DNA from: Verrucosispora sioxanthis
GTDB lineage: Bacteria > Actinomycetota > Actinomycetes > Mycobacteriales > Micromonosporaceae
Assembly: GCF_010560025.1 (NCBI RefSeq)
Contig: NZ_SAIY01000009.1
Span: 186,001-250,000, forward strand
Direction: 5' to 3'
Length of the DNA stretch: 64,000 nucleotides
The position numbers and the translations under genes are program-made. Below are positions 33,735-42,980 of the stretch, one piece after another (position 1 is the first letter of the stretch; each line of letters starts with the position of its first letter). The notes under the pieces were generated by a model that was not told where the DNA came from, did not search any database, and saw nothing but the letters and a program-made list of their open reading frames with translations.

Positions 33735-35504
33735 ATGCCCACCCTGCGTCTCGCCCTGTGCCAGGTCAACCCCAGTGTCGGTGACCTCACCGGCAACGCC
33801 GGTCTCGTCCGCGCCTGGACCCGCCGGGCCGCCGCCTCCGGTGCCCAACTGGTCCTGTTCCCGGAGATGATGCTGACCGGTTACCCGGTGGAGGATCTGG
33901 TCTTCCGGCGGTCCTTCGTGGCCGCCTCCCAGGCGGCACTCACCCGGCTCGCCGCCGATCTGGCCGCCGACGGCCTCGGTGACCTGCCGGTCGTGGTGGG
34001 CTACCTGGACGCTGACGGGCCGCCGCAGGTCAGCGCGGAAGCCGAGCCGGGCCGGGGAGCGCGCAACGCCGCCGCGCTGCTGCATCGCGGCGAGGTGGTC
34101 GCCACCTACTTCAAGCACCATCTGCCCAACTACGGCGTCTTCGACGAGGACCGCTACTTCGTGCCCGGCGACATGCTCACCGTGGTCCGGCTGGGCGGGG
34201 TGGACGTGGCACTGACCATCTGCGAGGACCTGTGGCAGGCCGGGGGGCCGTTCGCCGCCGCCCGGCGGGCCGGGGTCGGGCTGGTGGTCAACATCAACGG
34301 CTCGCCGTACGAGCTGAACAAGGACGACCTGCGGCTTCCGGTGGTGCGCCGGCGGGCCGCCGAGGCCGGCGCCACCATCGCGTACGTCAACATGATCGGT
34401 GGTCAGGACGAGCTGGTCTTCGAGGGCGACTCGATGATCGTCGCGCCGGACGGGACGGTGCTGACCCGGGCGCCGCAGTTCGTCACCCACCTGCTCGTGC
34501 ACGACGTCGACCTGCCCGCCGCCACCGACGGCACCGATGCCGCTGACGACGGCGACCGGTTGGCCGACGGGCTGCGGGTGGTGCGGCGTACGGTCAAGGG
34601 GATTCCGCCCTCGCCGACGGGCCCGGCGGCGACCGGCGGCCTCATCGAGCCGGTGGCCGACGAGGCCGAGGTGTGGCAGGCACTGGTGCTCGGCCTGCGG
34701 GACTACGTCGAGAAGAACCGCTTCCCCTCGGTGGTGCTCGGCCTCTCCGGCGGCATCGACTCGGCGGTGGTGGCGGCCATCGCGGTGGACGCCCTCGGCG
34801 GCGACCGGGTGGTCGGGGTCTCCATGCCCAGCCAGCACTCCTCGGAGCACAGCCGCTCCGACGCGGCCGACCTGGCCAAGCGGACCGGCCTGGACTACCG
34901 GGTGGAACCGATCCAGCCGATGGTGGACACCTTCCTGGCGAACATGTCGCTGTCCGGGGTCGCGGTGGAGAACCTCCAGGCCCGGGTACGCGGCGTCATC
35001 CTGATGGCGTTGTCGAACCAGGAGGGCCACCTGGTGCTGACCACCGGCAACAAGAGCGAGCTGGCGGTGGGCTACTCGACGCTGTACGGCGACTCGGTCG
35101 GCGGCTTCAACCCGGTCAAGGACGTGTGGAAGACCCTGGTGTGGCGGCTGGCCAAGTGGCGCAACACCGAGGCGACCCGACTGGGCCTGACGCCGCCGAT
35201 CCCGGAGAACTCGATCGGCAAGCCACCGAGCGCCGAGCTGAGCCCGGGCCAGCTCGACAGCGACTCGCTGCCCGACTACGACGTGCTCGACCCGATCCTG
35301 ATCGGCTACATCGACGGTGACCTGGGCCGGGAAGGTCTGATCGCCGACGGTCACGACCCGGCCGTGGTGGACAAGGTGCTGCGGTTGGTGGATACCGCCG
35401 AGTACAAGCGCCGCCAGTCCGCGCCGGGTACGAAGATCTCCATGAAGGCGTTCGGACGGGACCGGCGGCTACCCATCACCAACCGGTGGCGCGAGAACGG
35501 CTGA
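33735..35504 (+). CDS. nadE: Glutamine-dependent NAD+ synthetase
   Basis: Converts deamido-NAD, ATP and glutamine to NAD+. The N-terminal nitrilase-type glutaminase domain (catalytic Glu in LFPEMMLTGYP, Lys in YFKHHLPNYGV, Cys in LTICEDLW) covers residues 1-280. The C-terminal synthetase domain has the ATP pyrophosphatase P-loop LGLSGGIDSAVV and the TTGNKSELAVGYSTLYGD segment. 589 residues is shorter than the M. tuberculosis enzyme and fits the two-domain form common in other bacteria. ATG at 33735, with GAGGA five bases upstream. Confidence 0.96.
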   Translation: MPTLRLALCQVNPSVGDLTGNAGLVRAWTRRAAASGAQLVLFPEMMLTGYPVEDLVFRRSFVAASQAALTRLAADLAADGLGDLPVVVGYLDADGPPQVSAEAEPGRGARNAAALLHRGEVVATYFKHHLPNYGVFDEDRYFVPGDMLTVVRLGGVDVALTICEDLWQAGGPFAAARRAGVGLVVNINGSPYELNKDDLRLPVVRRRAAEAGATIAYVNMIGGQDELVFEGDSMIVAPDGTVLTRAPQFVTHLLVHDVDLPAATDGTDAADDGDRLADGLRVVRRTVKGIPPSPTGPAATGGLIEPVADEAEVWQALVLGLRDYVEKNRFPSVVLGLSGGIDSAVVAAIAVDALGGDRVVGVSMPSQHSSEHSRSDAADLAKRTGLDYRVEPIQPMVDTFLANMSLSGVAVENLQARVRGVILMALSNQEGHLVLTTGNKSELAVGYSTLYGDSVGGFNPVKDVWKTLVWRLAKWRNTEATRLGLTPPIPENSIGKPPSAELSPGQLDSDSLPDYDVLDPILIGYIDGDLGREGLIADGHDPAVVDKVLRLVDTAEYKRRQSAPGTKISMKAFGRDRRLPITNRWRENG

Positions 35505-35619
35505 CCGGCTCAGCCGGAGTGACATCCTCCACTGCGCCCTGCCGCCGACCGCCCGCACGGTGGGACGATCGCGGCAGAACCCGGGGACCGCGCACGCGGC
35601 CTCGAGGAAGGAGAACATC

Positions 35620-36462
35620 GTGGAATCCACTCCGGCCGAGGTGACCGCCCTCTACGGCGGCCCGGCCACCCGTCGGGTGCGCACCCGTGACCTGCTCGCC
35701 GCCAAGGAGCGCGGCGAGAAATGGTCGATGCTCACCTCGTACGACCAGTACACGGCCTCGATCTTCGACGCCGCCGGGATCCCGGTGCTGCTGGTGGGCG
35801 ACTCGGCGGCGAACAACGTGTTCGGCTACGAGACGACCCTGCCGGTGACCGCCGAGGAGCTGCTGCCGCTGGTACGCGCGGTCGTCCGGGCCACCCGGCA
35901 GACCCTGGTCGTCGGTGACCTGCCCTTCGGCTCGTACGAGGAGGGGCCGACCCAGGCGCTGCGTACCGCCGTCCGGTTCATGAAGGAGGGCGGCTGTCAC
36001 GCGGTGAAGCTGGAGGGCGGCCGGCGCTGCGCGGCGCAGATCGAGGCGATCGTCGGTGCCGGCATCCCGGTGATGGCGCACATCGGCTTCACCCCGCAGC
36101 GGGAGCACACCATCGGCGGATACCGGGTGCAGGGCCGGGGCGAGACCGCCGACGAGGTACTGGCCGACGCGCGGGCGGTCGCCGCGGCGGGCGCCTTCGC
36201 GGTGGTGCTCGAAATGGTGCCCGGCGATGTCGCCAAGCGGGTGACCGCCGAACTGCCGATCCCCACGGTGGGCATCGGCGCCGGCCCGGACACCGACGCC
36301 CAGGTACTGGTCTGGCAGGACATGGCGGGCCTGCGCGCCGGCAAGGCGCCACGCTTCGTGAAGCGCTACGCCGCCCTGGCCGACACGCTCGACGAGGCCA
36401 CCCGCCGCTTCGCCGACGAGGTCCGCTCCGGCCAGTTCCCCGCCGCCGAACACACCTTCTGA
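35620..36462 (+). CDS. panB: 3-methyl-2-oxobutanoate hydroxymethyltransferase
   Basis: First committed step of pantothenate synthesis: transfers a hydroxymethyl group from methylene-tetrahydrofolate to 2-oxoisovalerate. 280 residues. The metal- and substrate-binding segments VLLVGDSAANNVFGY, VVGDLPFGSYEE, KLEGG and MAHIGFTPQ are present, with the catalytic Glu in VLEMVPGDVAK and the IGIGAGPDTDAQVLVWQD-type end of the barrel. GTG at 35620 follows GAAGGAG. Same place as Rv2225 relative to glnA2. Confidence 0.96.
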   Translation: MESTPAEVTALYGGPATRRVRTRDLLAAKERGEKWSMLTSYDQYTASIFDAAGIPVLLVGDSAANNVFGYETTLPVTAEELLPLVRAVVRATRQTLVVGDLPFGSYEEGPTQALRTAVRFMKEGGCHAVKLEGGRRCAAQIEAIVGAGIPVMAHIGFTPQREHTIGGYRVQGRGETADEVLADARAVAAAGAFAVVLEMVPGDVAKRVTAELPIPTVGIGAGPDTDAQVLVWQDMAGLRAGKAPRFVKRYAALADTLDEATRRFADEVRSGQFPAAEHTF

Positions 36463-36505
36463 CCGTCCACGGGTCTGTGGCGGGACCCGGCCCCGACCAT
36501 CAACT

Positions 36506-36589
36506 CGCCCGGGCGACCGTCAGGGTCGCCCGGGCGACCGTCAGGGTCGCCCGGGTGACCGTCAGGGTCGCCCGGGTGACGATGGGTGG
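36506..36589. repeat. 21-bp tandem repeat, about four units
   Basis: Units at 36506-36526, 36527-36547, 36548-36568 and 36569-36587. The first two units contain the perfect palindrome GGTCGCCCGGGCGACC across their junctions; the last two differ by C to T (CGGGTGACC). It lies in the gap between panB and the convergent VOC gene, so it may act as a multi-hairpin terminator; copy number may vary between strains. Confidence 0.85.
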
Positions 36590-36691
36590 CCAGCCAGGGG
36601 CGACGATCGGGGCAGCTCTGGCCACCGCCTGTCGGTAGCGGCCGGGGCTGCCATCGCCGTGCCACGCCCGTCCCCACCGCTGCCGACGGGA

Positions 36692-37102
36692 TCACTGCGA
36701 CTGCACGACGTTCACCATCCACGGAACACCGAACCTGTCGACACACATGCCGTACAGATCCCCCCACATCTGCTTCTCGAACGGCACCCTGACGGTGCCG
36801 CCGTCGGACAACCTCTCCCACGCCTCTGCGAGGCCCTCCTCCGGGTCGCCACTGAGACTGCACGTCATGGTGCTGCCGGGCTGGTACGGCATGCCGGGTG
36901 CGGTGTCGGCCGCCATCAAGGTGTAGCCCCGGTCGGTGTTGAGCAACGCGTGCATCACCTTGTCGGCGACCGCCGGGTCGGACGTGCCGAATTCGCCAAA
37001 AGTGCTGATCCGCAGCTGCCCGCCGAACACCGACTGGTAGAACTCCATGGCTTGGCGGGCATCGCCGTCGAAGGTGAGGTAAGGGTTGAGTCGAGTGGTC
37101 AT
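36692..37102 (-). CDS. VOC superfamily protein, PhnB-like
   Basis: Protein of 136 residues with the paired beta-alpha-beta-beta-beta modules of the vicinal oxygen chelate fold, subgroup PhnB/YjdN. Typical features are LNPYLTFDGDARQAMEFYQ at the start, GSTMTCSLSGD in the middle and the WGDLYGMCVDRFGVPWMVN end. The usual metal ligands of active VOC enzymes are only partly recognisable; members of this subgroup mostly lack known activity. It stands alone, convergent with panB. Confidence 0.88.
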   Translation of the reverse strand: MTTRLNPYLTFDGDARQAMEFYQSVFGGQLRISTFGEFGTSDPAVADKVMHALLNTDRGYTLMAADTAPGMPYQPGSTMTCSLSGDPEEGLAEAWERLSDGGTVRVPFEKQMWGDLYGMCVDRFGVPWMVNVVQSQ

Positions 37103-37227
37103 GGCAGGACTCTCCTTGGCGCGGTGACCTGTTCACCGTCGGACGCTAGCCTCGGCCACCGCCACGGCGGCAGCTTTCCACCGACCCGCACCCCATCGGT
37201 GCTCCAGGATCGTCCGTCGGCTGCCGG

Positions 37228-37620
37228 TCATCGACAAGCGTCGCAGCCTCGAACCGTGGCCGCGACATCGGCGATGACCCGGACCTGCTCCAGATCGACC
37301 CGGCCTGCGGCGAGTGCGGCGGTCACCTCGTCGGGCTCGCGGTCGAGCGCCTCAGCGAGGTCGACCAACCGGCGGGCCGCCGGCACGCCGAGCCGGAGCC
37401 GGTCGCGGAGCCAGACGGCGGTGGACGACGCGCCCTGCGCCACCGCCACGCCACGGCCGTCCAGCTCACGCACCAGCGTCAGCTTCATCGCGGCGAGCCG
37501 CTGCTCCAGCCGGTGTGCAGCTTCGAGAGCATCGATCAGCTCGCTCTCCGGCATGGCCCAGACAGCGGTGTGGACACAGGAACGCGTCGCCACCTCTGCC
37601 CGCGCCAACTCCTCCAACAC
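37228..37620 (-). pseudogene. Truncated DUF222 (13E12 repeat) protein
   Basis: 130 residues match only the N-terminal part of DUF222 proteins: the segment RLEQRLAAMKLTLVRELDGR, then STAVWLRDRLRLGVPAARRLVDLA and the DEVTAALAAGRVDLEQVRVI helix. Full members run beyond 400 residues and end in an HNH nuclease domain, which is absent here. The frame stops soon after VIADVAATVRG and no continuation is seen in the other frames downstream. Probably a leftover of a mobile-like HNH gene. Confidence 0.75.
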
Positions 37621-37712
37621 GCCACCGACGATAGAACGTACGTACGACAGTTCCGGCCGATCTCCACGGTGGTCATCGGTAGCGACTGGACGCGCGCTGC
37701 GACGATGCGATC

Positions 37713-38477
37713 ATGATCGATGACGTCCCGGCCGATCGGCGCCGGCACTGGTGGACGGTGTTGCGGCTCGGCGTCGTCGCCTTGTGGCTGGTCGCGGCCG
37801 GAACGGCGTGGTGGACGGCGCCTCGGCAGCAGAGCTACGACCAGGCGGAAGCGGACCTGGCTGCCGGCCGGGTGGTGGCCCACCAGTGGGGCGACCGGTG
37901 GGACGCCGACCGGCGAACCCCGTGGTTCGGCACCGCCGATCTGGAGTCCTCCGGCCGTCTCGGTCCCCTGTTTGCCTGGCGTACGCCCGACGGTCGGGTC
38001 TGGTGGACCGACACGACCTACTTCGATCAGGTCACGATCATCGGCACCGCGCACGAGATGTCCTACGACGGGCCGGGCGCGGTTGCCTTCGCAGAGCAGT
38101 TGCAGGCCGCGGGGCTGGCGGCGGGTCGCAGCGGCGTTCTCCAGCCGATCGGGCAGGTCGTCGCTGGCACGGGCTTCGCCGCCGCCGTGGTCGTCATCGG
38201 TGTCCTGCTGGCCGGTCCCGCGCCGGTGCTGGGTACGCGATGGTTCTGGTTCTGGCTGATCTGCCTCGTACCGTTCGGGCTCGGGATCCTGTGGTGGTTG
38301 GCCCGGGAGCGCCCCTGGGCGCACGCGGACTCTCCGCCCACCGGCCCACGCCAGCACCGCCACGGTGCCCTCGGCTTCGCCGTCGGCCTCCTCGCCGCGC
38401 TCCTGAACAGCATGCTCCTGCTGGCGCTCGGCCAGCTTCTCGGCGACTGGTGGGTGCCGCGCCTGGACGCCGGATAG
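37713..38477 (+). CDS. Membrane protein of unknown function
   Basis: Protein of 254 residues with helices at about 18-38, 145-165, 170-190 and 225-245. An outer domain between the first two contains many Trp residues (HQWGDRWDADRRTPWFGTAD, VWWTDTTYF). No known family is recognised. The ATG lies six bases after a weak -10-like GACGAT, so translation may be leaderless. Confidence 0.7.
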   Translation: MIDDVPADRRRHWWTVLRLGVVALWLVAAGTAWWTAPRQQSYDQAEADLAAGRVVAHQWGDRWDADRRTPWFGTADLESSGRLGPLFAWRTPDGRVWWTDTTYFDQVTIIGTAHEMSYDGPGAVAFAEQLQAAGLAAGRSGVLQPIGQVVAGTGFAAAVVVIGVLLAGPAPVLGTRWFWFWLICLVPFGLGILWWLARERPWAHADSPPTGPRQHRHGALGFAVGLLAALLNSMLLLALGQLLGDWWVPRLDAG

Positions 38478-38517
38478 GGCGAGCGAGATTTCCCGAAAGC
38501 CGCTACGGTTCTCGCCC

Positions 38518-39030
38518 GTGAATAGGATTCGTGCTTCTTTCTCTGTCCTGGCCTGCGCCTCGCTGCTGGCGTTGGCCGCCTGCGGTGGCGACGACGCTGC
38601 CCCGACGGCCGGAACTTCGCCGTCGGCCACCGTGCCGTCGGCCACCGCCACCACCACCTCGCCCACCCCGGCACCGCCCACCGCCGACGCGGCGGACGTG
38701 GTGAGCGACAAGCAGCTCTGCGAGTCGGCGAAGCAGGCCAGCGACAAGATGCGGGAGGATCTCGTCGCCGCCGTCAGCTCCGGTAGCGAGCCGTCGCCGG
38801 CACTGTTCCAGAAGATCCTGTCCGGGTTGCAGAACGAGGTGACCCGGGTGGCCGCCACCGGCGCCAGCGACAGCAAGGTGGTTGCCGCATTGGAGGAGTT
38901 CGGCGCGGAGGCCGGCAAGGCCGCCAACGCCACGGACCCGGCGACGGCCGCGGACAACCCGGCCTTCGAGAAGGCTGGCGCTTCCCTCAGCAAGGCCTGC
39001 AAGTCGGCCGGCGTCACCGTCACCTTCTGA
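38518..39030 (+). CDS. Putative lipoprotein
   Basis: 170 residues with a type II signal peptide: basic start MNRIRASF, hydrophobic core and lipobox LAAC with Cys22. A Thr/Ser/Pro/Ala-rich linker follows, then a helical domain with two cysteines (KQLCESAKQ and LSKACKSAG) that may form a disulfide. Function unknown. GTG start eight bases behind TACGGT (38504-38509), leaderless-like. A palindromic element follows the stop. Confidence 0.8.
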   Translation: MNRIRASFSVLACASLLALAACGGDDAAPTAGTSPSATVPSATATTTSPTPAPPTADAADVVSDKQLCESAKQASDKMREDLVAAVSSGSEPSPALFQKILSGLQNEVTRVAATGASDSKVVAALEEFGAEAGKAANATDPATAADNPAFEKAGASLSKACKSAGVTVTF

Positions 39031-39054
39031 CCGCCGGACGCCTGACCTGAGAAT

Positions 39055-39121
39055 CCGGATCCGTGGCAGCCGTGGTAGCGGACACGCCGACCGGCTGACG
39101 CTTTCCCTGCCACGGATCCGG
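39055..39121. repeat. Palindromic element, type D copy 1
   Basis: Perfect 15-bp arms CCGGATCCGTGGCAG and CTGCCACGGATCCGG flank a 37-base loop containing GACACGCCGACC. A second copy with the same arm core and the same loop motif in reverse lies at 47615-47679. This copy sits between the lipoprotein gene and the convergent F420 oxidoreductase gene. Confidence 0.8.
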
Positions 39122-39175
39122 CTGCTCCTGGGACGAACCGCCAAGCGGCGTTGCGTCGGCGGCGACGAGCGGGGA

Positions 39176-39874
39176 TCAGAGGTCGGTGACGCGGACGCCC
39201 GCGTGCGCCTTGTAGCGCTTGTTGATGGCGATCAGGTTGGCGGTGAACGCCTCGATCTGGTGCGCGTTGCGTAGCCGCCCGGCGTAGATGCCACGCATGC
39301 CGGGGATGTGGGCGGCGAGCGCGCCGACGATGCCGACCAGTTCCCGCTCCTCGGTGCAGATCAGCACGTCCAGCTCGATCCGGTCGATCTCGGGATCGGC
39401 CAGCAGCGGGGCGCTGACGTGGTTGAAGGCGGCGCAGACCCGGGAGTCGGGCAGCAGCGCGGCGGCCTGCTGAACGGCGCTGCCCTCGGGCACCGGCAGC
39501 GCGTACGGGCCCTGCTTGTCGAAGCCGAGCGGGTTGACGCAGTCCACGACGATCTTGCCAGCGAGCGGTTCGGCCAGCGCGCCGATGGTGGCGGCGTGCC
39601 CGTCCCAGGGCACCGCGATGATCACCACGTCACTGCGCCGGGCCACCTCGTCGTTGTCGGCACCGGTGACACCGCCGCCGGCCGGCACGCCGGGCAGCGC
39701 GGCGATCTCGGCGGCCGACTCGGCCGCCCGCTGCGCGGAACGGGAACCGATCAGCACCGTCAGGCCCGCCCGGGCGAACCGGTAGGCGAGCCCACGGCCC
39801 TGGTCGCCGGTGCCACCGATGATGCCGATGGTGAGCCCGGAAACGTCGGGCAGGGTGCTCGGGTCGTATGCCAT
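39176..39874 (-). CDS. NADPH-dependent F420 reductase (Fno/Npd type)
   Basis: Transfers hydride between NADPH and coenzyme F420. 232 residues with the N-terminal Rossmann motif IGIIGGTGDQGRGLAYRFA, the NADP-phosphate loop GSRSAQRA and the VVDCVNPLGFDKQGPY segment of the family. The C-terminal helix RNAHQIEAFTANLIAIN is typical. F420 use is characteristic of actinobacteria. Two ATGs are possible; 39874 has GAGG nine bases upstream, while the one at 39883 abuts GAGG directly. Confidence 0.92.
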   Translation of the reverse strand: MAYDPSTLPDVSGLTIGIIGGTGDQGRGLAYRFARAGLTVLIGSRSAQRAAESAAEIAALPGVPAGGGVTGADNDEVARRSDVVIIAVPWDGHAATIGALAEPLAGKIVVDCVNPLGFDKQGPYALPVPEGSAVQQAAALLPDSRVCAAFNHVSAPLLADPEIDRIELDVLICTEERELVGIVGALAAHIPGMRGIYAGRLRNAHQIEAFTANLIAINKRYKAHAGVRVTDL

Positions 39875-40016
39875 GGTCGTCATCCTCGCAAATCAGCCCG
39901 GGCAGCAGCAGCGAGCGGGGCTGTGAGAATGCCCGCTGCGAAGGTCGCCATCCATCACACCGGCAGCGAGAAACGGGACGCCGGACCGGCAGCGAGGTCG
40001 GGCGCGACCGGGCCGG

Positions 40017-41444
40017 TCAGGCGAGTTCGAAGGCTACCGAGCGGGTGGCCGGATCGGCGGCGACCAGCCGGACCCGGACCCGGGTGCCCAGTGGCAGCTC
40101 ACCGAGGCAGCGGGCGCGTACCGGCGGGTCGTCCAGGGCTACCGTGCCGCCGGGCGGACGAGTGCGGGTCTTGCCGTTCGACGGTGCGTCGACGTCGACC
40201 ACGGCGGCGTCGAAGGTCTCGCCGACCCGGTGGGCCAGCAGCACCGCCTCGGCCAGGTCGATCGCGCCCCGGCTCGCCGCGGACGCGGCGCGGTCCGTGG
40301 CCGCCATCACCGCCGGCAGCCGGGGCAGCGCCGCGCGGGCCCAGTCGGGCACCGCACGGCCGTCGTGCAACGCCAGGCAGACCTCCGTGGCGTACCGGTC
40401 GGCGAGTCGTCGCAGCGGCGCCGTGACATGGGCGTACGCGGCCGCGACCCCGCCGTGCGCCGGTTGCTCCGGCGGCTCGCCGTCGAACGAGGTGTACGCG
40501 GCCGACCGCATCAACTCCGCCGCCTGGTCGATGAACGCGGCGGCCCGAGGCTGGCCCGGATCCAACCGGAGCAGCAGTTCACCCACGCCCACGTCGTCCG
40601 GCCAGTGCACGCCCAGCGGGGCGGCGGCCGCCCGCAGTCGCTGCACCGCCTCCGGCTTCGGCGCGGGCATCGTCCGCAGCAGGCCGATCCCACCGGCCAG
40701 CATCAGGTCGGCGGCGACCATCCCGGTGAGCAGGGAAATCTGCGCGTTGTGCTCCTCCATCGGCACCGGTGCCCGCAGGACCAGCCGCCAACCGTCGCCG
40801 TCGGCCTCCACGTCCTGTTCGGGTATCGGCAGGTTGACCGCGCCCCGACGCAACCCTCGGGCGGTGAGCAGCGCACCGATCTCGGGCAGCAGGGCGATCG
40901 GCTCGGGCAGCCGGCCCGCTTCGGCGTCGGCCTGCACCTGCGGGTAGGCCAGTTGGGCCCGGCTGCGGACCAGGGCACGCTGCACCACCACCGCGCTGGT
41001 GCCACCGTCGGCGTCCAGGTCGATGGTCCACAGCACGGCCGCCCGGTCGACGTCCGGCAGCAGGCTCGCCGCGCCTTCGCCGAGGGAGCGCGGGTGCAGC
41101 GGCACGTTGCCGTCCGGCAGGTAGACCGTCTGCCCTCGGCGCCAGGTCTCGTCCTCCAGCGCACCGCCCGGGCGTACGTGGGCGGCGACGTCGGCTATCG
41201 CGTACCGCACCCGGTAGCCGCCGGCGCGACGGCTGAGGTGCATCGCCTGGTCCAGGTCCCGCGAGCCGGGCGGGTCGACCGTGACCAGCGGGATGTCCGT
41301 GTGGTCGACGGCCGGCGCGGGCGGTGCCGCGGCTGCCTCGTCGGCCTCCCGCTGCGCCACCTCCGGGTAGGTCTCGGGCAGACCCAGTTCTCGGCGCAGC
41401 GCCCCGAAGTCGATGCGTGGTGCCAGCACACGTCGGATGACCAT
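40017..41444 (-). CDS. RNB domain ribonuclease (RNase II/R family)
   Basis: 3'-5' exoribonuclease of 475 residues. The RNB catalytic acidic cluster is in TVDPPGSRDLDQA, the arginine loop region in AYAHVTAPLRRLADRYATEV, and a short S1-like C-terminal part follows (LPLGTRVRVRLVAAD). The N-terminal cold-shock domains of RNase II/R are missing, as in the short actinobacterial forms. ATG at 41444, with CAGGAT six bases upstream. Likely role is RNA turnover. Confidence 0.92.
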   Translation of the reverse strand: MVIRRVLAPRIDFGALRRELGLPETYPEVAQREADEAAAAPPAPAVDHTDIPLVTVDPPGSRDLDQAMHLSRRAGGYRVRYAIADVAAHVRPGGALEDETWRRGQTVYLPDGNVPLHPRSLGEGAASLLPDVDRAAVLWTIDLDADGGTSAVVVQRALVRSRAQLAYPQVQADAEAGRLPEPIALLPEIGALLTARGLRRGAVNLPIPEQDVEADGDGWRLVLRAPVPMEEHNAQISLLTGMVAADLMLAGGIGLLRTMPAPKPEAVQRLRAAAAPLGVHWPDDVGVGELLLRLDPGQPRAAAFIDQAAELMRSAAYTSFDGEPPEQPAHGGVAAAYAHVTAPLRRLADRYATEVCLALHDGRAVPDWARAALPRLPAVMAATDRAASAASRGAIDLAEAVLLAHRVGETFDAAVVDVDAPSNGKTRTRPPGGTVALDDPPVRARCLGELPLGTRVRVRLVAADPATRSVAFELA

Positions 41445-41606
41445 GCGCCCATCCTGACAGCGCCGGGCGCGCCGCGCCCTCCGCCGTGCGACGGGTCGTC
41501 GGCGTACGCCGGGTCAGCCGGCCGTCCTGCGCCCGGTGCCGGACATCGCGCGCCCGACGTTGCGGGCGGCGACCGTTGACGCGGGCGCTCTCCGCGCCGC
41601 AGGGCC

Positions 41607-42537
41607 CTACTTCGCCGCAGCAGCCTTCTTCGCGGGAGCCCTGTTCGCCGTCGTCTTCGCCGCGGGGGCCCGCTTCGCCGCCGTCTTCGACGCGGGAGCC
41701 TTCTTCGCGGACGCTTTCTTCGCAGGGGCCTTCTTGGCCGTCGTCTTCGACGCGGGAGCCTTCTTCGCGGCCGTCTTCTTCGCGGGAGCCCGCGACGCGG
41801 CCGTCTTCTTCGCCGCCGTCGCCCGGGTCGCCACCGTCGTACTCTTTCGGGCGGGCGCCTTCTTGGCCGCCACCGTCTTCGCGGGGGCCTTCCTCGCCGG
41901 GGCTTTCTTCGCCGCCGCCTTCCGCGCCGCGGTCGACGTACCCGTGCGCGCCGCCGCCTTCTTCACCGCCGACGTCGCGGTCTTCGCGGGTGCCTTCCGC
42001 GCGGCCGACGTGCTCCGGGTACCCGTCGTCTTCTTCGCGGGTGCGGTCTTCTTCGCGGGCGCCTTCGCCGCCGTGCCCCGCGCGGACGTCGCCTTCTTCG
42101 CGGGCGCCGTCTTGCGGGCCGGGCCGCCTTCTTCGCGGGCGCCTTCGCCGCCGTGCCCCGCGCGGACGCCGCCTTCTTCGCGGTGGCCCGCTGTGCCGTG
42201 GTCGTGGTCTTGCGTGGACCGGTCCGGGTCGACGCCGAGGTGGTCCGCGCGGCGGGCGCCTTCGTCGGCGCGGTCTTGGCCGACACCGTCTTCTTCGCGG
42301 GTGCCGTCTTCCTGGCCGCGGCGGTCTTCCGCGCCAAGGTGGCCGCCCTGGTCTCGGGGTCGCGCTCTTCGCCGCCGACCCGGCGCCGCCGGTCGCCTTA
42401 CGAGCGGCCGGCGCGGTCCCGGACGCGCGGCGGGTCGACGGGGTACGGGCGACGCCGGCGGTGCGTTCCGTCGCGGCGGTCTTCCTCGCGGGCGTACGCT
42501 TCGCGGCCGGGCGGGTGGCCTGTTGCGCTTCGGCCAT
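41607..42537 (-). CDS. Lysine/alanine-rich histone H1-like protein, two frameshifts
   Basis: Low-complexity DNA-binding protein of roughly 305 residues made of AKKAPAKK-like repeats (KKTAAKKAPASKTTAKKAPA and similar), resembling eukaryotic H1 tails and bacterial nucleoid proteins such as Hc2 or the HU/Hlp C-terminus. The ATG at 42537 follows AAGGGA. Frame changes near 42360 and 42120 must each be corrected by one base. The second lies where a unit of about 80 bp (42048-42127 and 42128-42200) is tandemly repeated. No globular domain is present. Confidence 0.75.
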
Positions 42538-42615
42538 CTCGGTTCCCTTCATGGGGACGTGCTGCCGCCCTCGCGACGCACGCAGTGCCTCGGCGCGGGA
42601 GGCATCCCGCGCCGT

Positions 42616-42816
42616 CTACCTGTCCTCCCCGGTCCAGCGGGCGTCCTCGGCCTCCCACGCCTCGTTGCGTTCCCGCACCTGTTGCAGGGCGTTCTCCGCG
42701 TCGGCGGCCGAGTCGTACGGGCCGAGAACGTGCCGCGCCGGGCACACGTCGGCACCGGACTCGACCCGGTGGTGTCGCGTACACCAGTAGTAACGTCCAC
42801 GTCCGCTGTCACTCAT
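42616..42816 (-). CDS. Small conserved actinobacterial protein
   Basis: 66 residues beginning MSDSGRGRYYWCTRHHRVES, with two cysteines and a C-terminal acidic helix (AADAENALQQVRERNEAWEA). The layout (Cys/His-containing start, LGPYDSAADAENAL middle) recalls SPOR-like short proteins seen beside histone-like genes in this order; no function is known. The ATG at 42816 was chosen as start because upstream residues have poor codon bias. Confidence 0.7.
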   Translation of the reverse strand: MSDSGRGRYYWCTRHHRVESGADVCPARHVLGPYDSAADAENALQQVRERNEAWEAEDARWTGEDR

Positions 42817-42980
42817 GGCATCACTGTGCACCGGGAAACGACCGGCCGCCACCGGAACACGGCAAGTCACCAGGCCCTTCCACAGTAGACGTGGTCCCTG
42901 GCCTGCGGGCCTGAACTGCGAAAATCGACGTCGCCGGCCCGGGTCCGGGCCCGGATCAGCGGGTTGGCTAAGGTCACCGG

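Noticed and set aside
33624..35354. Minus-strand open frame of 576 codons opposite nadE
   Set aside because: nadE on the plus strand is unambiguous; the antisense frame is low in information and has no ribosome site.
36692..37136. Longer minus-strand frame reading through the 21-bp tandem repeat as a GDPDGRP-repeat protein
   Set aside because: It is out of frame with the well-conserved VOC gene on the same strand and is produced by the repeat alone.
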